Notes: generated by a model not told the origin, from the sequence alone. A DNA stretch of 64,000 nucleotides from Amphiura filiformis (GCF_039555335.1 NC_092646.1:27209780-27273779), one strand, 5' to 3'; counted from the stretch's first letter, positions 30,094-44,200 are shown. Translations and numbers: made by a program.

Positions 30094-30348
30094 TTAAAGG
30101 AGGATTTCGTGATCCTAGCATCATCTTTTTATGACATTTTTCAGTATATATCCACGAAAAAAGCGTATTCCCAAAATTTCAGTTGATTCCGATTTTGCGT
30201 TTGCGAGTTATGCCTGATTTTGTGTTTTACACTGCTCCATAGGCCACTGTTGTAATACCAGAACGAAATTCAAATTTGGCGATATTTTTGCTAAACGAAT
30301 TAATCTGCAAGAAATATTTGGTACATAAACATTATGTAGCCAGAGGTC
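30094..30348 (+). mobile_element. TTAA MITE family 2, copy 3 (3'-truncated)
   Basis: TTAAAGGAGGATTTCGTGAT at the start, then the same internal sequence as 9452 up to ATTATGTAGCCAGAGG, where homology stops before the right terminus. The central palindrome has lost one arm. Confidence 0.75.
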
Positions 30349-30784
30349 ACTTTCTCACGGTCTCACGCCTAGGTAGTAAATCTCACGCAAAATGCTGGAA
30401 AATGAGTAAAATCTCACGCATCGTCAAAATGATTTGTTGTCCCTATTTTAACGTGCCTCCTGGCATGTTCGTGCAGTGAGAATAAAAATCCGTGCAGTGA
30501 GAAATAAAAATCCGTGCTTAAAATATTTCTATAGGCCTACTATTCTATTCAAGTTTCAGCCACACTACTAACGACCAGGAAATTGCTCCACAAAGTAAGA
30601 CTGGCCGAGTCAAAAAATTCTGTGCAAAAACGTTTAGTTTGTGGTAATTCATTTTGAAAAAAATCAAGCAAATATTGCCTTACAATGCCTCTGGCAATGC
30701 CCTTTCTCCCCCAATGTTTCGATCACTCGTGGGGCAAAGCCTCAGGACGAGCGGATGCGCGACAGGCGTGACTATCTTGACATT
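30349..30784. other. Gene-free interval, nothing recognised
   Basis: TCTCACGC words recur (about 30354-30420) without a clear unit. The 67- and 77-codon frames here show no domain. Confidence 0.4.
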
Positions 30785-31335
30785 TGTAATGAACCAATTG
30801 TGTACTTTCATCAAGCTGTAAAATGTCAATTAAAGGGATTTCCATTTAAAATGAAAACCTACCCTTCCAAATAACTCAAATAGCAGTTTCTTTTTTTATT
30901 AAAATTTTACAGAGATTGTAATTTTATGAAATTGTAAACACCTGTGTGCATTTTATGCAACTTTGCAGACTTTTTATGCGTTGTTGCATTCTGATTAACA
31001 TTTTTTAAACGAAAAACATGACATTCAGTGAGCCAGGTGTGTACTTTCACCAAGCTGTAGCTAATAAGTAAAAAATAATGACAAGTCAATTAAAGGGATT
31101 TACATTTTAAATGAACCCCTACCCTTCTAACATGTCTAAATAACTCGAAACATTTTCTTTTCTAATTAAAATTTTACAGAGATTGTAATTTTATGAATGT
31201 GTAGGCATGCACCTGCGTGTATTTTAACTTTATAGAGTATAGCGCTTTTGCATTATGATTAACATTTTTAAACAAAAAACTGGTAACTTGATATAAGTGA
31301 ACCAGATATGTACTTTCATCGACCTGTTTGGATAA
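30785..31335 (+). repeat. Two-and-a-bit tandem ~258-bp units
   Basis: TCAATTAAAGGGATTT at about 30826 recurs at about 31085, and GTGTACTTTCATCAAGCTGT-type sequence occurs three times (near 30798, 31040, 31308). Each unit also has AAAATTTTACAGAGATTGTA and GATTAACATTTTT. The two minus frames at 30907 and 31174 are the same shadow in each unit. Confidence 0.8.
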
Positions 31336-31617
31336 CACGTTTATTATTTGAAATATTCTTAATCGTGTGACCAAACGTAAAAAATATTCATAGAAACAAT
31401 AACAAGTTGTCCTTCGATGATATTACGCAAACACATTAGGAAATGAATTTGGAGAAAACCTTCAGTTAATAAAATACTATGCTGAGCCACCAGCCTGGGT
31501 GGCTCACGCTCCAGTAATTTCAGATGATTGAGCCCAGTAATACATCAAATAATGTCTTCCAATTCATGAAAACAAATAGATAATCAGCTTATCGGATTAA
31601 AAGCTTAGAGGGAAGGT

Positions 31618-31703
31618 CTTCCTCTCCTCTCCTCTCCTCTCCTCTCACTCCACTCCACTCCACTCCACTCCACTCCACACTCCACACTCCACACTCCACT
31701 CCA
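31618..31703 (+). repeat. (CCTCT)n then (CCACT)n microsatellite
   Basis: About five TCTCC units, seven CCACT units, then CACACT variants. Confidence 0.92.
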
Positions 31704-31785
31704 ACGAGATGGAAGGACCCCCATACATTGAAACATATGTTAAACTTTCATCGATTTGCAATCGACTGGTCATCATAAAGCAAAG

Positions 31786-32640
31786 AAACCCGGTGTTTTT
31801 ACACCTGTTTCAATGGGAAGATTATTTAGTGGTGTGCGCCCGTAAGGAAAAGGTAAGTGGTTACGGGCTACAATTAGTAGCTAATGAAAACATTGTTTCG
31901 TAGCTGTTTTGAGGGTGCACTACACCAAATCCTTCCGCATTTGGTGTAACCCTTCATAGTTCCGGTAAAAAATAGCACCTATGCGAAATATATCGGCGTC
32001 CCGAGGGAACCAAATTTGAGTGACTCTTGGTTGTTTTGATAAAAATGATAGAATAGGAGCTCAACATTACATATCTGTTCAGAAAATTTTCTGAATCGAA
32101 TGTGCATGGGTAATAGGCCCTCGGAACAATATCATGGCCGGAACTGGTAAGGAGGCGAGCGTGTCGGCTGAAATTCGGGATGGCGCTGTTCAGGAGTTCG
32201 TATCTTTTAAGTTTGTCTCAACTTGTCCCAAAAAATTAAATTTAAATAAAAGTTTAATCTTTATTTAAGACACTGGTTTGATCAAAATATTAAAAATGTT
32301 GTTACATGGGGTAGAAAAACAAACTTACTTTCTTGTATTTTCCCGTGTATTTCAATGGGACGATTATTTAGTGGTGTGTGCCCTTGATCATGTGAAGGAA
32401 AATTACCAATGTGATTCTGCCAGAAAATCGATATATTGAAAATAAATTGGGCGCTCTATCATGTCTATTGGGTGTAACAGTGTGGTATTCACAGTACGTC
32501 GTCTTAAAGCAAGATATAGGCCTAGCACACCACTCAATTAATCCTTCCGCATTTGGTGTAACCCTTGGTAGATTCACTAAAAAAAAGGTCGATAGTGCAA
32601 ACAAGTTGGGTGTCCCTTGGGAGCAACATAATTAGCCACG
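31786..32640. repeat. Two diverged copies of a dispersed repeat beside the satellite array
   Basis: Copy 1 (about 31786-31990) and copy 2 (about 32338-32620) share TTTCAATGGGA(A/C)GATTAT, TTAGTGGTGTG(C/T)GCCC and CCTTCCGCATTTGGTGTAAC. Copy 1 also shares CGGGCTACAATTAGTAGCTA with 13201-13325. The 64-, 74- and 78-codon frames in this stretch have no recognised domain. Confidence 0.65.
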
Positions 32641-32751
32641 AGTATTTATAATCATTGAACTAAAAGATATGCAATTGATTAATCTTCACAATATCACAAA
32701 ATGGTGAATCCCAAATCTGGTTAAAAGTTTGGCTCCAAACTAATCCGCGTG

Positions 32752-35700
32752 CAGCAGAATGGCCCAAATTTTGGATATGTTATAGAGTAAAGTATAAGGT
32801 AAAAATATAGATAGGAAGGAAAATCAACGGAAGTACAAAAGAAATCAAAATGAAGGGACCATCTTGGATTAAAATTCGTTGAATTATGGTTTCTGGTCTA
32901 TACGTGCTCTGTATGGACACACGGGGGTTCAGAGGTCAAATCCGCCCTTTAGATGTCAGCAGAATGGCCCAAATTTTGGATATGTTATAAGGGATGTTAT
33001 AGAGTAAAGTATAAGGTAAAAATATAGATAGGAAGGAAAATCAACGGAAGTACAAAAGAAATCAAAATGAAGGGATCATCTTGGATTAAAATTCGTTGAA
33101 TTATGGTTTCTGGTCTATACGTGCTCTGTATGGACACACGGGGGTTCAGATGTCAAATCCGCCCTTTAGATGTCAGCAGAATGGCCCAAATTTTGGATAT
33201 GTTATAGAGTAAAGTATAAGGTAAAAATATAGATAGGAAGAAAAATCAACGGAAATACAAAAGAAATCAAAATGAAGGGACCATCTTGGATTAAAATTCG
33301 TTAAATCACGTTAAATTATGGTTTCTGGTCTAGATGCGCTCTGTAGGGACTCACGAGGGTTCAGAGGTCAAATTCGCCCCTTAGATGTCAGCAGAATGGC
33401 CCAAATTTTGGATATGTATGAGTAAAGTATAAGGTAAAAATATAGATAGGAAGGAAAATCAACGGAAGTACAAAAGAAATCAAAATGAAGGGATCATCTT
33501 GGATTAAAATTCGTTGAATTATGGTTTCTGGTCTATACGTGCTCTGTATGGACACACGGGGGTTCAGATGTCAAATCCGCCCTTTAGATGTCAGCAGAAT
33601 GGCCCAAATTTTGGATATGTTATAGAGTAAAGTATAAGGTAAAAATATAGATAGGAAGAAAAATCAACGGAAATACAAAAGAAATCAAAATGAAGGGACC
33701 ATCTTGGATTAAAATTCGTTAAATCACGTTAAATTATGGTTTCTGGTCTAGATGCGCTCTGTAGGGACTCACGAGGGTTCAGAGGTCAAATGCGCCCCTT
33801 AGATGTCAGCAGAATGGCCCAAATTTTGGATATGTTATAGAGTAAAGTATAAGGTAAAAATATAGATAGAAAGGAAAATCAACGGAAGTACAAAAGAAAT
33901 CAAAATGAAGGGACCATCTTGGATTAAAATTCGTTGAATTATGGTTTCTGGTCTATACGTGCTCTGTATGGACACACGGGGGTTCAGAGGTCAAATCCGC
34001 CCTTTAGATGTCAACAGAATGGCCCAAATTTTGGATATGTTATAGAGTAAAGTATAAGGTAAAAATATAGATAGGAAGGAAAATCAACGGAAGTACAAAA
34101 GAAATCAAAATGAAGGGATCATCTTGGATTAAAATTCGTTGAATTATGGTTTCTGGTCTATACGTGCTCTGTATGGACACACGGGGGTTCAGATGTCAAA
34201 TCCGCCCTTTAGATGTCAGCAGAATGGCCCAAATTTTGGATATGTTATAGAGTAAAGTATAAGGTAAAAATATAGATAGGAAGGAAAATCAACGGAAGTA
34301 CAAAAGAAATCAAAATGAAGGGATCATCTTGGATTAAAATTCGTTGAATTATGGTTTCTGGTCTATACGTGCTCTGTATGGACACACGGGGTTCAGAGGT
34401 TAAATCCGCCCTTTAGATGTCAGCAGAATGGCCCAAATTTTGGATATGTTATAGAGTAAAGTATAAGGTAAAAATATAGATAGGAAGAAAAATCAACGGA
34501 AATACAAAAGAAATCAAAATGAAGGGACCATCTTGGATTAAAATTCGTTAAATCACGTTAAATTATGGTTTCTGGTCTAGATGCGCTCTGTAGGGACTCA
34601 CGAGGGTTCAGAGGTGAAATCCGCCCCTTAGATGTCAGCAGAATGGCCCAAATTTTGGATATGTTATAGAGTAAAGTATAAGGTAAAAATATAGATAGGA
34701 AGAAAAATCAACGGAAATACAAAAGAAATCAAAATGAAGGGACCATCTTGGATTAAAATTCGTTAAATCACGTTAAATTATGGTTTCTGGTCTAGATGCG
34801 CTCTGTAAAGGGACTCACGAGGGTTCAGAGGTCAAATGCGCCCCTTAGATGTCAGCAGAATGGCCCAAATTTTGGATATGTTATAGAGTAAAGTATAAGG
34901 TAAAAATATAGACAGAAAGGAAAATCAACGGAAGTACAAAAGAAATCAAAATGAAGGGACCATCTTGGATTAAAATTCGTTGAATTATGGTTTCTGGTCT
35001 ATACGTGCTCTGTATGGACACACGGGGGTTCAGATGTCAAATCCGCCCTTTAGATGTCAGCAGAATGGCCCAAATTTTGGATATGTTATAGAGTAAAGTA
35101 TAAGGTAAAAATATAGATAGGAAGAAAAATCAACGGAAATACAAAAGAAATCAAAATGAAGGGACCATCTTGGATTAAAATTCGTTAAATCACGTTAAAT
35201 TATGGTTTCTGGTCTAGATGCGCTCTGTAGGGACTCACGAGGGTTCAGAGGTGAAATCCGCCCCTTAGATGTCAGCAGAATGGCCCAAATTTTGGATATG
35301 TTATAGAGTAAAGTATAAGGTAAAAATATAGATAGGAAGAAAATCAACGGAAATACAAAAGAAATCAAAATGAAGGGACCATCTTGGATTAAAATTCGTT
35401 AAATCACGTTAAATTATGGTTTCTGGTCTAGATGCGCTCTGTAGGGACTCACGAGGGTTCAGAGGTCAAATGCGCCCCTTAGATGTCAGCAGAATGGCCC
35501 AAATTTTGGATATGTTATAGAGTAAAGTATAAGGTAAAAATATAGATAGGAAGGAAAATCAACGGAAGTACAAAAGAAATCAAAATGAAGGGATCATCTT
35601 GGATTAAAATTCGTTGAATTATGGTTTCTTGTCTATACGTGCTCTGTATGGACACACGGGGGTTCAGAGGTCAAATCCGCCCTTTAGATGTCAGCAGAAT

Positions 35701-38700
35701 GGCCCAAATTTTGGATATGTTATAGAGTAAAGTATAAGGTAAAAATATAAATAGGAAGAAAAATCAACGGAAATACAAAAGAAATCAAAATGAAGGGACC
35801 ATCTTGGATTAAAATTCGTTAAATCACGTTAAATTATGGTTTCTGGTCTAGATGCGCTCTGTAGGGACTCACGAGGGTTCAGAGGTGAAATCCGCCCCTT
35901 AGATGTCAGCAGAATGGCCCAAATTTTGGATATGTTATAGAGTAAAGTATAAGGTAAAAATATAGATAGGAAGGAAAATCAACGGAAGTACAAAAGAAAT
36001 CAAAATGAAGGGACCATCTTGGATTAAAATTCGTTGAATTATGGTTTCTGGTCTATACGTGCTCTGTATGGACACACGGGGGTTCAGAGGTCAAATGCGC
36101 CCCTTAGATGTCAGCAGAATGGCCCAAATTTTGGATATGTTATAGAGTAAAGTATAAGGTAAAAATATAAATAGGAAGAAAAATCAAAGGAAATACAAAA
36201 GAAATCAAAATGAAGGGACCATCTTGGATTAAAATTCGTTAAATCACGTTAAATTATGGTTTCTGGTCTAGATGCGCTCTGTAGGGACACACGAGGGTTC
36301 AGAGGTCAAATCCGCCCCTTAGATGTCAGCAGAATGGCCCAAATTTTGGATATGTTATAGAGTAAAGTATAAGGTAAAAATATAGATAGGAAGAAAAATC
36401 AACGGAAATACAAAAGAAATCAAAATGAAGGGACCATCTTGGATTAAAATTCGTTAAATCACGTTAAATTATGGTTTCTGGTCTAGATGCGCTCTGTAGG
36501 GACTCACGAGGGTTCAGAGGTGAAATCCGCCCCTTAGATGTCAGCAGAATGGCCCAAATTTTGGATATGTTATAGAGTAAAGTATAAGGTAAAAATATAG
36601 ACAGGAAGGAAAATCAACGGAAGTACAAAATAAATCAAAATGAAGGGACCATCTTGTATTAAAATTCGTTGAATTATGGTTTCTGGTCTATACGTGCTCT
36701 GTATGGACACACGGGGGTTCAGATGTCAAATCCGCCCTTTAGATATCAGCAGAATGGCCCAAATTTTGGATATGTTATAGAGTAAAGTATAAGGTAAAAA
36801 TATAGATAGGAAGAAAAATCAACGGAAATACAAAAGAAATCAAAATGAAGGGACCATCTTGGATTAAAATTCGTTAAATCACGTTAAATTATGGTTTCTG
36901 GTCTAGATGCGCTCTGTAGGGACTCACGAGGGTTCAGAGGTGAAATCCGCCCCTTAGATGTCAGCAGAATGGCCCAAATTTTGGATATGTTATAGAGTAA
37001 AGTATAAGGTAAAAATATAGATAGGAAGGAAAATCAACGGAAGTACAAAAGAAATCAAAATGAAGGGATCATCTTGGATTAAAATTCGTTGAATTATGGT
37101 TTCTGGTCTATACGTGCTCTGTATGGACACACGGGGGTTCAGATGTCAAATCCGCCCTTTAGATGTCAGCAGAATGGCCCAAATTTTGGATATGTTATAG
37201 AGTAAAGTATAAGGTAAAAATATAGATAGGAAGAAAAATCAACGGAAATACAAAAGAAATCAAAATGAAGGGACCATCTTGGATTAAAATTCGTTAAATC
37301 ACGTTAAATTATGGTTTCTGGTCTAGATGCGCTCTGTAGGGACTCACGAGGGTTCAGAGGTCAAATGCGCCCCTTAGATGTCAGCAGAATGGCCCAAATT
37401 TTGGATATGTTATAGAGTAAAGTATAAGGTAAAAATATAGATAGAAAGGAAAATCAACGGAAGTACAAAAGAAATCAAAATGAAGGGACCATCTTGGATT
37501 AAAATTCGTTGAATTATGGTTTCTGGTCTATACGTGCTCTGTATGGACACACGGGGTTCAGAGGTCAAATCCGCCCTTTAGATGTCAACAGAATGGCCCA
37601 AATTTTGGATATGTTATAGAGTAAAGTATAAGGTAAAAATATAGATAGGAAGGAAAATCAACGGAAGTACAAAAGAAATCAAAATGAAGGGATCATCTTG
37701 GATTAAAATTCGTTGAATTATGGTTTCTGGTCTATACGTGCTCTGTATGGACACACGGGGGTTCAGATGTCAAATCCGCCCTTTAGATGTCAGCAGAATG
37801 GCCCAAATTTTGGATATGTTATAGAGTAAAGTATAAGGTAAAAATATAGATAGGAAGGAAAATCAACGGAAGTACAAAAGAAATCAAAATGAAGGGATCA
37901 TCTTGGATTAAAATTCGTTGAATTATGGTTTCTGGTCTATACGTGCTCTGTATGGACACACGGGGTTCAGATGTCAAATCCGCCCTTTAGATGTCAGCAG
38001 AATGGCCCAAATTTTGGATATGTTATAGAGTAAAGTATAAGGTAAAAATATAGATAGGAAGAAAAATCAACGGAAATACAAAAGAAATCAAAATGAAGGG
38101 ACCATCTTGGATTAAAATTCGTTAAATCACGTTAAATTATGGTTTCTGGTCTAGATGCGCCCTGTAGGGACTCACGAGGGTTCAGAGGTCAAATGCGCCC
38201 CTTAGATGTCAGCAGAATGGCCCAAATTTTGGATATGTTATAGAGTAAAGTATAAGGTAAAAATATAGATAGGAAGGAAAATCAACGGAAGTGCAAAAGA
38301 AATCAAAATGAAGGGACCATCTTGGATTAAAATTCGTTGAATTATGGTTTCTGGTCTATACGTGCTCTGTATGGACACACGGGGGTTCAGAGGTCAAATC
38401 CGCCCTTTAGATGTCAGCAGAATGGCCCAAATTTTGGATATGTTATAGAGTAAAGTATAAGGTAAAAATGTAGATAGGAAGAAAAATCAACGGAAATACA
38501 AAAGAAATCAAAATGAAGGGACCATCTTGGATTAAAATTCGTTAAATCACGTTACATTATGGTTTCCATGTTTCTGGTCTAGATACGCTCTGTAGGGACT
38601 CACGAGGGTTCAGAGGTGAAATGCGCCCCTTAGATGTCAGCAGAATGGCCCAAATTTTGGATATGTTATAGAGTAAAGTATAAGGTAAAAATATAGATAG

Positions 38701-38860
38701 GAAGAAAAATCAACGGAAATACAAAAGAAATCAAAATGAAGGGACCATCTTGGATTAAAATTCGTTAAATCACGTTAAATTATGGTTTCTGGTCTAGATG
38801 CGCTCTGCAGGGACTCACGAGGGTTCAGAGGTCAAGTCCGCCCCTTAGATGTCAGCAGAA
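32752..38860 (+). repeat. Satellite domain 1: irregular A/B order, subfamily 1
   Basis: Diagnostic words are TGGACACACGGGGGTTC (A), CTCTGTAGGGACTCACGAGG (B) and TTTTGGATATGTTATAGAG. Successive spacings of the ATGGCCC landmark run 205, 217, 215, 203, 215, 205, 205, 205, 204, 215, 217, 205 and so on, so A and B occur in runs (AA, AAA, BB) rather than alternating. A rare pair of variants (GATAGAAAGG then GTCAACAG) occurs near 33866/34010 and again about 3575 bp later, near 37440/37585, indicating a larger duplicated block. Confidence 0.9.
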
Positions 38861-41287
38861 TGGCCCAAATTTTGAATATGTTATAGAGTAAACTATAAGG
38901 TAAAAATATAGATGGGAGGAAAATCAACGGAAGTACAAAAAGAAATCAAAATGAAGGGACCATCTTGGATTAAAATTCGTTGAATTATGATTTCTGGTCT
39001 ATACGTGCTCTGTATGGACACAGGAGGGTTCAGAGGTCAAATCCGCCCCTTAGATGTCAGCAGAATGGCCCAAATTTTGGGTATGTTATAGAGTAAAGTA
39101 TAAGGTAAAAATATAGATAGGAAGGAAAATCAACGGAAGTAGCAAAGAAATCAAAATGAAGGGACCATCTTGGATTAAAATTTGTTAAATCACGTTAAAA
39201 TATGGTTTCTGGTCTAGATGCGCTCTGCAGGGACTCACGAGGGTTCAGAGGTCAAGTCCGCCCCTTAGATGTCAGCAGAATGGCGCAAATTTTGAATATG
39301 TTATAGAGTAAACTATAAGGTAAAAATATAGATGGGAGGGAAAATCAACGGAAGTACAAAAGAAATCAAAATGAAGGGACCATCTTGGATTAAAATTCGT
39401 TGAATTATGATTTCTGGTCTATACGTGCTCTGTATGGACACAGGAGGGTTCAGAGGTCAAATCCGCCCTTTAGATGTCAGCAGAATGGCCTAAATTTAGG
39501 TATGTTATAGAGTAAAGTATAAGGTAAAAATATAGGTAGAAAGGAAAATCAACGGAAGTAGCAAAGAAATCAAAATGAAGGGACCATCTTGGATTAAAAT
39601 TCGTTAAATCACGTTAAAATATGGTTTCTGGTCTAGATGCGCTCTGCAGGGACTCACGAGGGTTCAGAGGTCAAGTCCGCCCCTTAGATGTCAGCAGAAT
39701 GGCCCAAATTTTGAATATGTTATAGAGTAAACTATAAGGTAAAAATATAGATGGAAGGAAAATCAACGGAGTACAAAAGAAATCAAAATGAAGGGACCAT
39801 CTTGGATTAAAATTCGTTGAATTATGATTTCTGGTCTATACGTGCTCTGTATGGACACAGGAGGGTTCAGAGGTCAAATCCGCCCCTTAGATGTCAGCAG
39901 AATGGCCCAAATTTTGGGTTTGTTATAGAGTAAAGTATAAGGTAAAAATATAGATAGGAAGGAAAATCAACGGAAGTAGCAAAGAAATCAAAATGAAGGG
40001 ACCATCTTGGATTAAAATTCGTTAAATCACGTTAAAATATGGTTTCTGGTCTAGATGCGCTCTGCAGGGACTCACGAGGGTTCAGAGGTCAAGTCCGCCC
40101 CTTAGATGTCAGCAGAATGGCCCAAATTTTGAATATGTTATAGAGTAAACTATAAGGTAAAAATATAGATGGCAGGGAAAATCAACGGAAGTACAAAAGA
40201 AATCAAAATGAAGGGACCATCTTGGATTAAAATTCGTTGAATTATGATTTCTGGTCTATACGTGCTCTGTATGGACACAGGAGGGTTCAGAGGTCAAATC
40301 CACCCCTTAGATGTCAGCAGAATGGCCCAAATTTTGGGTATGTTATAGAGTAAAGTATAAGGTAAAAATATAGATAGGAAGAAAAATCAACGGAAGTAGC
40401 AAAGAAATCAAAATGAAGGGACCATCTTGGATTAAAATTCGTTAAATCACGTTTATATGGTTTCTGGTCTAGATGCGCTCTGCAGGGACTCACGAGGGTT
40501 CAGGGTCAAGTCCGCCCTTAGATGTCAGCAGAATGGCCCAAATTTTGAATATGTTATAGAGTAAACTATAAGGTAAAAATATAGATGGGAGGGAAAATCA
40601 ACGGAAGTACAAAAGAAATCAAAATGAAGGGACCATCTTGGATTAAAATTCGTTGATTTATGATTTCTGGTCTATACGTGCTCTGTATGGACACAGGAGG
40701 GTACAGAGGTCAAATCCGCCCCTTAGATGTCAGCGGAATGGCCCAAATTTTGGGTATGTTATAGAGTAAAGTATAAGGTAAAAATATAGATAGGAAGGAA
40801 AATCAACGGAAGAAGCAAAGAAATCAAAATGAAGGGACCATCTTGGATTAAAATTCGTTAAATCACGTTAAAATATGGTTTCTGGTCTAGATGCGCTCTG
40901 CAGGGACTCACGAGGGTTCAGAGGTCAAGTCCGCCCCTTAGATGTCAGCAGAATGGCCCAAATTTTGAATATGTTATAGAGTAAACTATAAGGTAAAAAT
41001 ATAGATGGGAGGAAAAATCAACGGAAGTACAAAAGAAATCAAAATGAAGGGACCATCTTGGATTAAAATTCGTTGAATTATGATTTCTGGTCTATACGTG
41101 CTCTGTATGGACACAGGAGGGTTCAGAGGTCAAGTCCGCCCCTTAGATGTCAGCAGAATGGCCCAAATTTTGGGTATGTTATAGAGTAAAGTATAAGGTA
41201 AAAATATAGATAGGAAGAAAAATCAACGGAAGTAGCAAAGAAATCAAAATGAAGGGACCATCTTGGATTAAAATTCGTTAAATCACG

Positions 41288-44200
41288 TTTATATGGTTTC
41301 TGGTCTAGATGCGCTCTGCAGGGACTCACGAGGGTTCAGGGGTCAAGTCCGCGCCTTAGATGTCAGCAGAATGGCCCAAATTTTGAATATGTTATAGAGT
41401 AAACTATAAGGTAAAAATATAGATGGGAGGGAAAATCAACGGAAGTACAAAAGAAATCAAAATGAAGGGACCATCTTGGATTAAAATTCGTTGATTTATG
41501 ATTTCTGGTCTATACGTGCTCTGTATGGACACAGGAGGGTACAGAGGTCAAATCCGCCCCTTAGATGTCAGCGGAATGGCCCAAATTTTGGGTATGTTAT
41601 AGAGTAAAGTATAAGGTAAAAATATAGATAGGAAGGAAAATCAACGGAAGAAGCAAAGAAATCAAAATGAAGGGACCATCTTGGATTAAAATTCGTTAAA
41701 TCACGTTAAAATATGGTTTCTGGTCTAGATGCGCTCTGCAGGGACTCACGAGGGTTCAGAGGTCAAGTCCGCCCCTTAGATGTCAGCAGAATGGCCCAAA
41801 TTTTGAATATGTTATAGAGTAAACTATAAGGTAAAAATATAGATGGGAGGAAAAATCAACGGAAGTACAAAAGAAATCAAAATGAAGGGACCATCTTGGA
41901 TTAAAATTCGTTGAATTATGATTTCTGGTCTATACGTGCTCTGTATGGACACAGGAGGGTTCAGAGGTCAAATCCGCCCCTTAGATGTCAGCAGAATGGC
42001 CCAAATTTTGGGTATGTTATAGAGTAAAGTATAAGGTAAAAATATAGATAGGAAGGAAAATCAACGGAAGTAGCAAAGAAATCAAAATGAAGGGACCATC
42101 TTGGATTAAAATTCGTTAAATCACGTTAAAATATGGTTTCTGGTCTAGATGCGCTCTGCAGGGACTCACGAGGGTTCAGAGGTCAAGTCCGCCCCTTAGA
42201 TGTCAGCAGAATGGCGCAAATTTTGAATATGTTATAGAGTAAACTATAAGGTAAAAATATAGATGGGAGGGAAAATCAACGGAAGTACAAAAGAAATCAA
42301 AATGAATTAGGGACCATCTTGGATTAAAATTCGTTGAATTATGATTTCTGGTCTATACGTGCTCTGTATGGACACAGGAGGGTTCAGAGGTCAAATCCGC
42401 CCTTAGATGTCAGCAGAATGGCCCAAATTTTGGGTATGTTATAGAGTAAAGTATAAGGTAAAAATATAGATAGGAAGGAAAATCAACGGAAGTAGCAAAG
42501 AAATCAAAATGAAGGGACCATCTTGGATTAAAATTCGTTAAATCACGTTAAAATATGGTTTCTGGTCTAGATGCGCTCTGCAGGGACTCACGAGGGTTCA
42601 GAGGTCAAGTCCGCCCTTAGATGTCAGCAGAATGGCCCAAATTTTGAATATGTTATAGAGTAAACTATAAGGTAAAAATATAGATGGAGGGAAAATCAAC
42701 GGAGTACAAAAGAAATCAAAATGAAGGGACCATCTTGGATTAAAATTCGTTGAATTATGATTTCTGGTCTATACGTGCTCTGTATGGACACAGGAGGGTT
42801 CAGAGGTCAAATCCGCCCCTTAGATGTCAGCAGAATGGCCCAAATTTTGGGTTTGTTATAGAGTAAAGTATAAGGTAAAAATATAGATAGGAAGGAAAAT
42901 CAACGGAAGTAGCAAAGAAATCAAAATGAAGGGACCATCTTGGATTAAAATTCGTTAAATCACGTTAAAATATGGTTTCTGGTCTAGATGCGCTCTGCAG
43001 GGACTCACGAGGGTTCAGAGGTCAAGTCCGCCCCTTAGATGTCAGCAGAATGGCCCAAATTTTGAATATGTTATAGAGTAAACTATAAGGTAAAAATATA
43101 GATGAGAGGGAAAATCAACGGAAGTACAAAAGAAATCAAAATGAAGGGACCATCTTGGATTAAAATTCGTTGAATTATGATTTCTGGTCTATACGTGCTC
43201 TGTATGGACACAGGAGGGTTCAGAGGTCAAATCCGCCCCTTCGATATCAGCAGAATGGCCCAAATTTTGGGTATGTTATAGAGTAAAGTATAAGGTAAAA
43301 ATATAGATAGGAAGAAAAATCAACGGAAGTAGCAAAGAAATCAAAATGAAGGGACCATCTTGGATTAAAATTCGTTAAATCACGTTTATATGGTTTCTGG
43401 TCTAGATGCGCTCTGCAGGGACTCACGTGGGTGCAGGGGTCAAGTCCGCCCCTTAGATGTCAGCAGAATGGCCCAAATTTTGAATATGTTATAGAGTAAA
43501 CTATAAGGTAAAAATATAGATGGGAGGAAAAATCAACGGAAGTACAAAAGAAATCAAAATGAAGGGACCATCTTGGATTAAAATTCGTTGATTTATGATT
43601 TCTGGTCTATACGTGCTCTGTATGGACACAGGAGGGTACAGAGGTCAAATCCGCCCCTTAGATGTCAGCGGAATGGCCCAAATTTTGGGTATGTTATAGA
43701 GTAAAGTATAAGGTAAAAATATAGATAGGAAGGAAAATCAACGGAAGAAGCAAAGAAATCAAAATGAAGGGACCATCTTGGATTAAAATTCGTTAAATCA
43801 CGTTAAAATATGGTTTCTGGTCTAGATGCGCTCTGCAGGGACTCACGAGGGTTCAGAGGTCAAGTCCGCCCCTTAGATGTCAGCAGAATGGCCCAAATTT
43901 TGAATATGTTATAGAGTAAACTATAAGGTAAAAATATGGATGGGAGGGAAAATCAACGGAAGTACAAAAGAAATCAAAATGAAGGGACCATCTTGGATTA
44001 AAATTCGTTGAATTATGATTTCTGGTCTATACGTGCTCTGTATGGACACAGGAGGAGGGTTCAGAGGTCAAATCCGCCCCTTAGATGTCAGCAGAATGGC
44101 CCAAATTTTGGGTATGTTATAGAGTAAAGTATAAGGTAAAAATATAGATAGGAAGGAAAATCAACGGAAGTAGCAAAGAAATCAAAATGAAGGGACCATC

